Positions 1 through 7,797 of a stretch of 64,000 nt of DNA are shown here, one piece after another (within the stretch, counting starts at the first letter, position 1; each line of letters opens with the position of its first letter). Origin of the DNA: Cytophagales bacterium (GTDB lineage: Bacteria > Bacteroidota > Bacteroidia > Cytophagales > Flammeovirgaceae). The notes under the pieces were generated by a model. The model was not told the DNA's origin. It worked only from the letters and a program-made list of their open reading frames with translations, and made no database searches. The position numbers and the translations under genes are program-made. The stretch lies in contig JANWWC010000001.1 of the NCBI GenBank assembly GCA_025056215.1, forward strand, positions 124,001 through 188,000, in the 5' to 3' direction.

Positions 1-639
1 GAAGAAATGTACGAACAAGTGAGATTTGTAAGAAGTCGGAAAGAGACGCTCGGAAGTGTTTTCTATAGTTACAGCAAATTAGCCCTTAATAAAGGAAAAT
101 TTTTTGATTTTTTGCGTGACGAATTTTACCAATATCCTGCTTTACCGCCTACCATGCCATGGATAGACAGCATCCCCCCTTTACCTCCAGTCCAGCTTTA
201 TATTACAGAACATCCTTTAGGAAACAAACTCTCATGGCTTTCCCCGAGCGAAGCAAAAGATGGAGAAAAGCCCTTTCGGTATGTAGTATATGCCATTCCT
301 AAACAACACACTCCTAACTTAGAAAATCCGTCGTATATTGTGGGGATTTTGCCTGCTACTCAAACAGAATTTTTACACGTTTTTAGAAGGAATTACCCAG
401 GAGAAGAACCTTTCCAATACTATGTTACCTCTCTCGACCGTTTGCATAATGAAAGTATGCCTTGGAGTGAGGAGTTAGAAGCTTTTTATAAAACAAGTGA
501 AGTATCTGATGAAAAATTTCCTTTGAATTTTGTTGTTTCAGATGAATATCCTTACTTAAGTATTCATATTCAATACTTTTATTACCAAACTTTGGAAATG
601 TTAAAAGAATGGTTGCATCTTTCTGAAAAATCTTATTGA
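1..639 (+). CDS. Family 10 glycosylhydrolase-like (GHL10/YngK) protein, C-terminal part only
   Basis: The reading frame is open from base 1 (two in-frame Glu codons precede the first Met at base 7), so the window starts inside the gene and about 212 C-terminal residues remain. The segment YSYSKLALNKG followed by YPALPPTMPW resembles the end of the GHL10 (YngK/DUF187-type) TIM barrel and its tail in Bacteroidetes proteins. The part after about residue 60 (PPVQLYITEH onward) looks like the fibronectin-III-like tail that often follows this barrel. Family members are exported, presumed polysaccharide- or peptidoglycan-acting hydrolases, but the catalytic part lies outside the window. The stop lies 14 bases before the ATG of the next gene, so the two are probably co-transcribed. 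Confidence 0.7.
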   Translation, partial: EEMYEQVRFVRSRKETLGSVFYSYSKLALNKGKFFDFLRDEFYQYPALPPTMPWIDSIPPLPPVQLYITEHPLGNKLSWLSPSEAKDGEKPFRYVVYAIPKQHTPNLENPSYIVGILPATQTEFLHVFRRNYPGEEPFQYYVTSLDRLHNESMPWSEELEAFYKTSEVSDEKFPLNFVVSDEYPYLSIHIQYFYYQTLEMLKEWLHLSEKSY

Positions 640-653
640 AAGTTGAATTGTGC

Positions 654-1187
654 ATGGAAAAAACGAATTATTGTTGGAGAATAATTTTTTTGTACGGGAT
701 TACATTGGGTATTGCTTTAGTAATCCACGCTCTTTTGATTTTCTGGACGTCTTATGTTGCTCAATATAGCTTTATTGTAACACATTTGCTCATGTTTATA
801 GTAACTTTTGCAGGATTGTACGAGTATAGAAAACAACAAAATGGATTGCTTAGCAGATTAGAAGGTTGGAAAATTGGTTTTTTTATTAATGTAGTAGCTT
901 CTTTTATAGTTGCTATCTATACCTATTTTTACATAAGATATTTTGATATGGACGAGATTCGTCGGCTTGTTTCTGTTATACAAAGCCAAATTTCGGCTAC
1001 ATCCATTTTTTCAGAGAAAGAAAAGCAATTGCAGATTGTTTTGTATAGGGATTATTTGTTTACGCCTCTTGGGCTAGGAATTGTTAATTTTTTTTCCAAC
1101 GTTGTATTTGGTTTTCTACTTTCAATTATGGCTACAGTTTTTCTTTATAAAAAAGAAAAAAACGATTCCGAAACAGAGCAATTATAA
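654..1187 (+). CDS. DUF4199 family membrane protein
   Basis: A 177-residue integral membrane protein with four predicted hydrophobic segments (roughly residues 8-28, 35-52, 74-94 and 140-163). The order of two helices, a short Tyr/Arg-rich loop, a third helix, a soluble stretch with EKEKQLQ, and a last helix before a charged tail fits DUF4199, a Bacteroidota family of unknown function. I chose the ATG at 654. An in-frame TTG at 636 would overlap the upstream stop and add six residues, but ATG is the better start. The gene follows the GHL10 gene closely and converges on lnt with a 6-base gap. Function unknown. Confidence 0.7.
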   Translation: MEKTNYCWRIIFLYGITLGIALVIHALLIFWTSYVAQYSFIVTHLLMFIVTFAGLYEYRKQQNGLLSRLEGWKIGFFINVVASFIVAIYTYFYIRYFDMDEIRRLVSVIQSQISATSIFSEKEKQLQIVLYRDYLFTPLGLGIVNFFSNVVFGFLLSIMATVFLYKKEKNDSETEQL

Positions 1188-1193
1188 AGGTTC

Positions 1194-2807
1194 TTAAAAA
1201 TGTTTCAACCTACTTTTGCGAAAAGAAGTTCGCTTCTTTACTAGCACGGAAAGCAGCATAAAAATAGCCAAGAAAGCTGCTACTTTCCCGATGGAATCTC
1301 CCGTTTTTGCGTACCATGTGAGATGGTTACAAGCTAAGACAGTTTGCCGCAAGGCTATTTTTTGTTTATAAGAAGACATTTCAAGAAACTGCCCCGTAGG
1401 TGTAATAAAGGCCGAAATTCCTGTATTAGCAGCTCGTGCAATGTATCGCCGTGTTTCGATCGCACGCAGGCGTGCGAAAGCCAAATGTTGTCGATACCCC
1501 GGAGTATCTCCCCACCAATCGTCGTTAGTAATAATTCCGATTAAATGCGCACCGTTGCGCACAAACTCGGCAACAGTTTCTCCGTATACAGATTCGTAGC
1601 AAATCACTGGTGCGATACAAATACTATCTTTTCGGCAGAATGGAACCTGATGAGCTTGCCTTCCTAAGCTCCCTACAGTGCCTCCTAAATTAAGCATCAA
1701 CCAACGAAAAAGAGTAGGGAAGGGAATAGTTTCTACTCCGATCACAAGTTCTGATTTTTTGTAATGTTGAGCAGGAGCATCTTTTTGTAAAAAAATAGCG
1801 GAGTTGAACACATCGTAGTAGCCAACTTCGTTTGAATAACGGGCGGTTGAAGTTTGAGGATTATCATATTTCAGATAAGTATCTGCTCCTACAACAATAG
1901 AAGATTTAGGAAAATGCAATTCTTGCCAATGCCGAAAAGAGCGTATATCTGGATAATTGTCGGTATAAGATTCATTTTTAGAGAGGTGCAAGGCTGTTTC
2001 AGGAAATAAGATAAATATAGTAGAATCAGTGGTTACTGTTTGAGCAGTTTGCAACATTCGTTGAATTTGTTCATCGTAAGGCATGCTATTAGGATTAGGT
2101 TCGCCGGTTTTTGCATTGTAGTTGAATTTTTCGGTATAGGTGTCTATATTAGGTTGTACTACTACTACTTCAATAGGCTTTCCTTGAATGTTGATTCTCC
2201 AAAGTATGATGTAAGATATAAGAATAGGAAGAATAATTGTCAAAAACGTAAAAACTAATCCTTTTGCTTTTCGAATAGTATTATTGATTTGCCAATTTAC
2301 AATAAGAATCCAAAGAGTTCCACCTAAAGCTCCTGTATATTCATACCACTGTACCCATGAAGGTGTATTAGCAAAAGCGTTTCCTAAATTGAGCCATACC
2401 CACGAGAAGTCCCAATTTAAATGAAGATATTCGAATCCTAACCAACAACATATCCATAAGATTTTTTGAAAAGATTTTTTATGAATGCGCAGTTTACCCC
2501 ACTGAAATAACATTAAAGGAATGCATTGCAAAAGTGCGTTGGCTATCCAAGCGGCGAGCGTAGTAAATCCTGAAGCATTCCATAGCCACCAATATACGCC
2601 TATGTTCCATAAAAGAAGGGTACAAAAAGAAAAGAGAAAAAAGACTTTTTGAGGTGATACAAAGTTTTCATAGATGTAGCGCTCTGCTTCTAATATAGGC
2701 ACAAGACCTACAAACACTAATGCTGTGAAATAAGGGTACCAAGCCAAAGAAAGGGCTGTTGCAGAAGTAATACTGAGAAATAAAAGGTAGTAATATCGCT
2801 TATACAT
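1194..2807 (-). CDS. lnt: Apolipoprotein N-acyltransferase
   Basis: Transfers the third acyl chain from phospholipid to the N-terminal Cys of diacylated lipoproteins at the inner membrane. The protein has 537 residues. The N-terminal half (about 1-205) holds the hydrophobic helices of the family, followed by a nitrilase-like domain starting at PIEVVVVQPNID (about 211). The Glu-Lys-Cys catalytic triad is visible as E270 in LFPETAL, K351 in YKKSELV and C403 in ICYESVYGE. NDDWWGDTPGYRQH and RAANTG are conserved family blocks, and a final helix closes the protein. Length is normal. Several lipoproteins encoded here (GldD, the collagen-like protein and others) would be substrates. The gene stands alone, with 154 bases to hemH, which is read in the opposite direction. 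Confidence 0.93.
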   Translation of the reverse strand: MYKRYYYLLFLSITSATALSLAWYPYFTALVFVGLVPILEAERYIYENFVSPQKVFFLFSFCTLLLWNIGVYWWLWNASGFTTLAAWIANALLQCIPLMLFQWGKLRIHKKSFQKILWICCWLGFEYLHLNWDFSWVWLNLGNAFANTPSWVQWYEYTGALGGTLWILIVNWQINNTIRKAKGLVFTFLTIILPILISYIILWRINIQGKPIEVVVVQPNIDTYTEKFNYNAKTGEPNPNSMPYDEQIQRMLQTAQTVTTDSTIFILFPETALHLSKNESYTDNYPDIRSFRHWQELHFPKSSIVVGADTYLKYDNPQTSTARYSNEVGYYDVFNSAIFLQKDAPAQHYKKSELVIGVETIPFPTLFRWLMLNLGGTVGSLGRQAHQVPFCRKDSICIAPVICYESVYGETVAEFVRNGAHLIGIITNDDWWGDTPGYRQHLAFARLRAIETRRYIARAANTGISAFITPTGQFLEMSSYKQKIALRQTVLACNHLTWYAKTGDSIGKVAAFLAIFMLLSVLVKKRTSFRKSRLKHF

Positions 2808-2961
2808 AAATTTGGTTGTGCTAATCTTGTGGTTGAAGAAAAATGATTTTTATAGATTAGATGATGCTAATATATGTTTAATTTAAATTTTAGAGCTAGA
2901 ATTCCTATTATTTTGTATTCAAGTGTATATTTTTGTATCATAAATTTTTCATTTTAAAAGA

Positions 2962-3987
2962 GTGGATACAACAACAGGCGTTTTGTTGGTGAATTTGGGG
3001 ACTCCCAAGACTACGAGTGTTCGAGACGTTCGGCGTTATCTACGAGAATTTTTAATGGATAGGCGCGTAATCGATATTCCTTTTGCATTTCGATTTTTGC
3101 TTGTCAATGGAATTATTGCTCCTTTTCGAGCACCTAAGTCAGCAAAGGAATACAAAAAAGTATTCAAGGAGGGTGGTTCTCCTTTGCTTTATTATGGATT
3201 AGCTGTAAGGAAGTTGCTACAAGAAGCTCTTGGCGAAAAATTTGAAGTGCGCTTTGGTATGCGGTATCAAGAACCGAGTATAGAGTCGGCAATTGAGGGC
3301 TTTTCAGAAAAGGTTTCTCATCTCATAGTGCTTCCACTTTTTCCGCAATATGCATCTGCTACCAGCGGTTCCGTACACGAAAAAGTCATGAAAATTTTGC
3401 GGAAGAAATTGGTTATTCCTAAGGTTACGTTTGTAGACTCTTACGCTGAGCATCCTTTGATGATTGAAACATTCGCAGAGTTGGGTAAAAAGTATTTAGA
3501 ATCTACAAAGTACGATTTTGTTATTTTTTCATATCATGGTCTTCCTGAAAGACATCTTAAGAAAGAAAATCATCATTGTATTCAACCCAATTATCAATGT
3601 TGTGAGCCTTATTTTTACAAAAACAGATTATGCTATCGCGCGCAATGCGTGCGTACCTCTCGGTTGATAGCACAACAATTAGGATTACATGAAAATCAGT
3701 ATGCAATTACGTTTCAATCTCGTTTAGGTCGCGACCCTTGGCTACAGCCTTATACAGATGAAACCCTCGAAAAGTTAGCTTCTCAAGGGGTGAGAAATTT
3801 GTTAGTTTTTTCACCTGCTTTCGTAGCAGATTGTTTAGAAACAATTATAGAAATTGGAGAAACTTATGCAGAAATGTTTCATAAGAAAACGGGAGGACAT
3901 CTTCAATTGGTAGAGAGCCTCAATACGCATCCTAAATGGATTGAGACTCTTAAGCAAATTGTTCTTGCGGAGACTATAAAGGTTTAA
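2962..3987 (+). CDS. hemH: Ferrochelatase
   Basis: Inserts ferrous iron into protoporphyrin IX (or coproporphyrin, depending on the pathway) at the end of heme synthesis. The protein has 341 residues. The N-terminus VLLVNLGTP is canonical. The metal-site His is H192 in FSYHGLPERH and the catalytic Glu is E293 in FVADCLETIIEI. It begins with GTG: an in-frame TAA lies at 2941-2943, with no ATG or other common start codon between it and the GTG. A cysteine-rich stretch (C206, C213, C214, C224, C229, ending CYRAQC) resembles the in-segment cysteines of ferrochelatases that carry a [2Fe-2S] cluster. The gene overlaps the convergent gldF by four bases. No other heme genes are nearby. Confidence 0.95.
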   Translation: MDTTTGVLLVNLGTPKTTSVRDVRRYLREFLMDRRVIDIPFAFRFLLVNGIIAPFRAPKSAKEYKKVFKEGGSPLLYYGLAVRKLLQEALGEKFEVRFGMRYQEPSIESAIEGFSEKVSHLIVLPLFPQYASATSGSVHEKVMKILRKKLVIPKVTFVDSYAEHPLMIETFAELGKKYLESTKYDFVIFSYHGLPERHLKKENHHCIQPNYQCCEPYFYKNRLCYRAQCVRTSRLIAQQLGLHENQYAITFQSRLGRDPWLQPYTDETLEKLASQGVRNLLVFSPAFVADCLETIIEIGETYAEMFHKKTGGHLQLVESLNTHPKWIETLKQIVLAETIKV

Positions 3988-4709
3988 GAGAACCGTATTC
4001 TTTTCATAACAGACCATTGGGCTAAATAAAGTCCTAAAGCTGTCAAAGAGACAAAGAAAACAATGTCTCGACTGTCGATGACGCCGCGTCCTAAAGATTC
4101 AAAATGTTGAGATGCTGAAAAATAGTTGAGAATTTTTCCGAGATTTCCTGTAAAGTTGGCGCTAATAATCTCAAATAGCAAATGAAAGAATAATCCCACA
4201 AATAAGCTTATCAAGAAGGCTACAATTTGGTTATTCGTCAGACTGCTTGCAAAAATACCAATGGCGACGTAAGCAGAACTTAACAAGAATAATCCTATAT
4301 ATCCTCCAAAGACAGCGCCTTTATCCGCATCCCCTAGCATTTCGATTGTAAAATAATAAGGAAGGGTAGCTACTAATGCAACAGCAATTAACATCATGCA
4401 AGAAAGGTATTTTCCTAAAATAAGTTGGTTTTCGGAGACCGCTTTTGTTAGAAGAAGTTCTATAGTGCCTGTTTTCATTTCTTCTGCCAATGTACGCATC
4501 GTAATAGCTGGAATGAAAAAGAACAACGTCCAGTAAGCTACTGCAAAAAATACTTGCAAATTGGCTTGATTCATTATAAATATAGTATTACCGTAAAGCC
4601 ATGTAAAAAATCCACTAATTCCTAAAAAAGCTACTAGCAACACATAGCCTATCAAAGAATCGAAAAATACAGCGAATTCTCTTTTGGCAATAGTAAGGAT
4701 ACTTCTCAT
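3984..4709 (-). CDS. gldF: Gliding-associated ABC transporter permease GldF
   Basis: A 241-residue ABC-2-type permease with six hydrophobic helices (from about residues 20, 57, 104, 136, 164 and 216). The pattern FFIPAITMRTLAEE, then KTGTIELLLTKAVS, is the conserved cytoplasmic loop of ABC-2 permeases of the GldF/NosY type. Length matches GldF of gliding Bacteroidetes. The upstream gene 6 bases away encodes the matching ATPase, so the two form an operon read gldA-gldF. GldA, GldF and GldG are reported to form a transporter involved in gliding in Flavobacterium. No gldG follows here because the convergent hemH lies directly downstream, so gldG would have to be elsewhere or absent. The transported substrate is not known. 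Confidence 0.82.
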   Translation of the reverse strand: MRSILTIAKREFAVFFDSLIGYVLLVAFLGISGFFTWLYGNTIFIMNQANLQVFFAVAYWTLFFFIPAITMRTLAEEMKTGTIELLLTKAVSENQLILGKYLSCMMLIAVALVATLPYYFTIEMLGDADKGAVFGGYIGLFLLSSAYVAIGIFASSLTNNQIVAFLISLFVGLFFHLLFEIISANFTGNLGKILNYFSASQHFESLGRGVIDSRDIVFFVSLTALGLYLAQWSVMKRIRFS

Positions 4710-4715
4710 AGTAAG

Positions 4716-5645
4716 TTAATTTTTAGTGAGTTGTCTGAAAATATCTTCGAGAGAGGTTTCTGTTCCGTGCATTTCAAGAAGATACCAATTTTTTTCAACG
4801 CAAAGTTTAAAAATATCTTTGCGCGAAGAAGTATCTTTTTTGGAGGTAACTAAGAATTTTCCTTCTTCATTGGGAACTTCTTTAATTTTTTCGATGGTTT
4901 CTAAATTTTGAAGAGCTGCAAGAATTTCTGAATTTGTATCTCCCTCGATGCGAATGGTAAGAAGTTCCGAACCTTGTGCTTGAGAACGGAGTTGTTCGGC
5001 GGTGCCATCTGCTACGATTTTTCCTTTATTGATAATAAGAATTCTATCGCAAGTAGCTTCTACTTCTGGAAGAATGTGAGAACTGAGAATTACTGTTTTA
5101 TCTTTTCCGAGTTCTCGGATAAGTTGGCGGATTTCGATAATCTGGTTGGGGTCTAAACCAGTAGTAGGTTCATCAAGAATTAATACTTCAGGGTTGTGAA
5201 TAAGTGCTTGAGCTAACCCTACGCGCTGGCGATATCCCTTAGAAAGTTCTCCTATTTTTTTATATCTTTCGAGTTTAAGCCCAACAACATCAATCATTTT
5301 TCGGATTCTTCCCGAAATTTCTGCTTTAGGGACACCTTGAAGTTCTGCGCAGAATCTCAAATAATCCACTATAGGCATATCCAAATAAAGTGGATTATTT
5401 TCAGGTAAATATCCAATTCTTTTTTTGATTTCTTGGGGTTGTTGAGATGCTGAAAAATTGTCTAACCTGATTTCACCGCTGGAAGGTTCTAAATAGCAAG
5501 TAATCATTCTCATTGTAGTGCTTTTGCCTGCACCGTTAGGACCTAAAAAACCTACAACTTCTCCTGTATTGATTGTAAAGCTTACGTTGTCTACTGCTTT
5601 TTGAACGCCGTAATATTTGGTTAGGTTCTCAACCGTGATAGCCAT
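4716..5645 (-). CDS. gldA: Gliding-associated ABC transporter ATP-binding protein GldA
   Basis: A 309-residue ABC ATPase. Walker A is GPNGAGKST (residues 35-43), the Q-loop region is YLPENNPLY, the signature is LSKGYRQR (134-141), Walker B is VLILDEPT (154-161) and the switch His is in SSHILPEV. The C-terminal 80 residues form the extra domain seen in ATPases of ABC-2 exporters, ending with TETSLEDIFRQLT. The KGYRQRVGLAQAL signature and the coupling to a 241-residue permease fit GldA. It is the first gene of the gldA-gldF operon. A good Bacteroidetes promoter sits just upstream, giving a short 5' leader of about 10 bases. Confidence 0.87.
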   Translation of the reverse strand: MAITVENLTKYYGVQKAVDNVSFTINTGEVVGFLGPNGAGKSTTMRMITCYLEPSSGEIRLDNFSASQQPQEIKKRIGYLPENNPLYLDMPIVDYLRFCAELQGVPKAEISGRIRKMIDVVGLKLERYKKIGELSKGYRQRVGLAQALIHNPEVLILDEPTTGLDPNQIIEIRQLIRELGKDKTVILSSHILPEVEATCDRILIINKGKIVADGTAEQLRSQAQGSELLTIRIEGDTNSEILAALQNLETIEKIKEVPNEEGKFLVTSKKDTSSRKDIFKLCVEKNWYLLEMHGTETSLEDIFRQLTKN

Positions 5646-5661
5646 ATTTTTGAGTTTTGCG

Positions 5662-5693
5662 CAAAGTTAAAAAATGAAGAATAGAAAAATCAA
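5662..5693 (-). promoter_or_regulatory. Promoter of gldA-gldF
   Basis: On the minus strand TAACTTTG (5669-5662) matches the Bacteroidetes -7 consensus TAnnTTTG exactly. A TTG -33 element (5693-5691) lies 21 bases upstream. The start of transcription should fall near 5655, about 10 bases before the gldA ATG. Confidence 0.55.
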
Positions 5694-5739
5694 TTTATTT
5701 GAGCCAGTTTTCTGCTCGCATGGATTAAGTTGCTTTTGC

Positions 5740-6632
5740 TTAGTCGAACAAACGCATTTGTATGTATCGCGGAGTACAGCAAGGAAGCTCGTAAGATTTG
5801 AAAACAGAAGAAGCAATTTCAAAAGTAGTAGGAATATGTTTCATGTCAGATTGATGTAGAAAGAAGTATACTTCTTGCAAACCTTTAGATTTCTAATAAG
5901 CCAAGCGCTCTGCCCATGCATGAAGCCGTTGAATATCTGTAGGATGAAGTTGATTACCTACGAAACGAATTATTACGTATGGCGTAATAAGGCGTTTATG
6001 TAAGACGTCGCGTCTACCTGCTACGTCTGTAATTACTGTAGAAACTTGATATTCTATAAGTGTTTCCCATGCAGCAAGAGAATTTGAAAACCATTCTCTA
6101 TGGCGAAACTCCATTGCAATTCATTCGAACAGGAGAGCGGCAAGAAAAAAAATTTTTTAATCTAGGGAGTTCAGCAGGAGAAAATTCTGGGGGTAGTTGT
6201 ATGAATAAGATTCCAATTTTTTCTTTCAAAAGCGAAAGACGATTGTAAAACAATTCGAGCTCTTGAGTAGGAGCAAGTTTCTGATATTGACTTATTTTTT
6301 GCGGCATCTTAGGACAAAATCGAAAATGAGAAAATACTGCTGATTTCCAATTGTTAATTTGTTGTTCCGTCGGTATTTGATAATGAGTAGCGTTAAGTTC
6401 GATAGCATCGAATTGTTGAGAATAATATCTTAAAAATTCGTTGGATTTTGCTTTTGGAGGATATAAAATTCCTTTCCATTCAGGATTTGCCCACCCCGTG
6501 CTTCCTAAATAAATGGAAAGCATTTTTATTCCCATTTGCTGAAATTTGTTTCCATAAGTGTTCGTTTTCAGGCGAATCAGGCGGGAGCGTAAAATTTACG
6601 TGGCTGATATTATGAAGTTTTCCAAACTCCAT
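5740..6632 (-). pseudogene. DUF72 family protein, broken by two frameshifts and a nonsense codon
   Basis: The three reading frames together spell one DUF72 protein of about 295 residues. It starts at ATG 6632 with MEFGKLHNISHV and FTLPPDSPEN, the usual Bacteroidetes N-terminus. The frame then shifts by one base near an A5 run (plus-strand T5 at 6523-6527) into YLGSTGWANPEWKG. It shifts again at a tandem 4-base duplication (ATTC twice, 6119-6126); removing one copy gives VRIAMEFRHREWF across the junction. The third segment runs through TDVAGRRDVLH and FVGNQLHPTD to a TAG at 5895-5893, where the family normally has a Trp (TGG). It then continues in frame with GLQEVYFFLHQSDMKH and CCTPRYIQMRLFD to a TAA at 5742-5740. 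Three independent lesions make a real pseudogene much likelier than a sequencing error. DUF72 function is unknown. Confidence 0.88.
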
Positions 6633-6706
6633 CTTTTTTTGAAGATTAAAAATGAAACTTTTATTTCATTTTTCGTATAACATATAGAAGTTTTAAATGG
6701 AACGCT

Positions 6707-7465
6707 ATGTTTACAAGAAAACAAAAAAATTGGTTGTTTTATTTTTGGATGATTACGTGGTTCATGAGTTGCTCGTCGGCAGAGCAACACGGGAAGACTC
6801 CTTTGGACGAACTTATTAAATCCCTCGATAAAGAAAAAAACTTTACTATCATATTGTACGATATGTCAGTAGAGGGTATTTTTTCAGACGTGTATAAACA
6901 TCAGTACAAAGTAATTATAGACGATGGAAATGGAAATATTCGCCAGGATACTACGCCTTGGTACGAGGTTCCAAAAAAGTTTTTTTTGCTTCATGAAAAC
7001 GATATGGGAATGGAAATCGCTTCTAAAAAGGATGGTGTCGTAAAAAAGCAAGTAGCTCCTCCAGGATACTCTAATTACGTAGGAAATCCTCAATATGGAC
7101 ACTGGGTAACGAAACCAGACGGCAGCTCTTTTTGGGAATTCTACGGACAATATGCAATGATGAGCCATCTTTTAGGAATGTTGGCTACACCTGTTCCCAG
7201 AACTCATTACGAGGATTACGGTAGATATCGAGAGATGGGAAGGCCTTATTACGGACCTACACTTCCTGATGGAAGACCTCAATATGGAACTTATTCTAAT
7301 CATCCTGACCACCAGCAAAAAAGATACGCTCAAACTAATACTTTTAAGGCTAAAGTAGCTGAAAGCACTCAGCGAAGTGCGAGTACTCAGCACACTGTAG
7401 CAGGGCGGCGCAGTGGTTCTTCATCTTATTCATCCTCGTCGAGTAGGATGCGAAAAAGAAGGTAA
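6707..7465 (+). CDS. Unknown lipoprotein with Ser/Arg-rich tail
   Basis: I do not recognise a family. The protein has 252 residues, with a positively charged start, a hydrophobic stretch rich in Trp and Phe, and a lipobox-like WFMSC that puts the lipidated Cys at about residue 23. A globular part (residues 30-150) contains KNFTIILYDMSVEG and PKKFFLLHEND. A Tyr/Gly/Pro-rich section (about 150-205) contains GRPYYGPTLPDGRPQYG, which suggests an extended linker. The last 25 residues are almost only Ser, Arg and Gly. Such basic, low-complexity ends may bind surface polymers, but that is a guess. It is likely an outer-membrane or periplasmic lipoprotein. Confidence 0.6.
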   Translation: MFTRKQKNWLFYFWMITWFMSCSSAEQHGKTPLDELIKSLDKEKNFTIILYDMSVEGIFSDVYKHQYKVIIDDGNGNIRQDTTPWYEVPKKFFLLHENDMGMEIASKKDGVVKKQVAPPGYSNYVGNPQYGHWVTKPDGSSFWEFYGQYAMMSHLLGMLATPVPRTHYEDYGRYREMGRPYYGPTLPDGRPQYGTYSNHPDHQQKRYAQTNTFKAKVAESTQRSASTQHTVAGRRSGSSSYSSSSSRMRKRR

Positions 7466-7797
7466 AAATGATTTACAAAGTAGTGAAAAAGTTTTAAGTT
7501 CACTCATGTTTTTGTCTTTTGCTTTATTGCTTCCTCCTATAAAAATGAGAACGTATACGAAAGAGTCACTTTTGAGTCTTATGTTGTTCAAACATCTATG
7601 AAAAATCAAGCGTTTTTATATGTGTTTTTAATACTAATGATTATTTGACAAAGTTTCTCAACTTCTTGGACAGGATTATGGAAGGAATAGGTGCTCAAAA
7701 GCGAATCATTTTTAAGTTAAACAAGACGTTTTACTTTTACGCAGGTTCTCGGTGCACAAGGCTAAAAAAAGGTCAGAAGTAGAATTAAAAAGAATAA
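7466..7797. other. 332-base gene-poor interval, no convincing gene
   Basis: I see no RNA gene, strong terminator or conserved reading frame here. The only suggestive piece is a 16-codon frame at 7598-7648 (MKNQAFLYVFLILMII, then TGA), which looks like a signal peptide cut short. The bases after it read QSFSTSWTGLWKE before another stop. It could be a decayed small secreted protein or chance. Confidence 0.4.

Noticed and set aside
5674-5859. A 61-codon plus-strand frame upstream of gldA
   Set aside because: It lies antisense to the DUF72 pseudogene, whose reading continues through 5740; no family features.
7598-7648. Short signal-peptide-like frame in the gap
   Set aside because: Only 16 codons and no conserved continuation, so it is noted in the gap entry rather than called as a gene.
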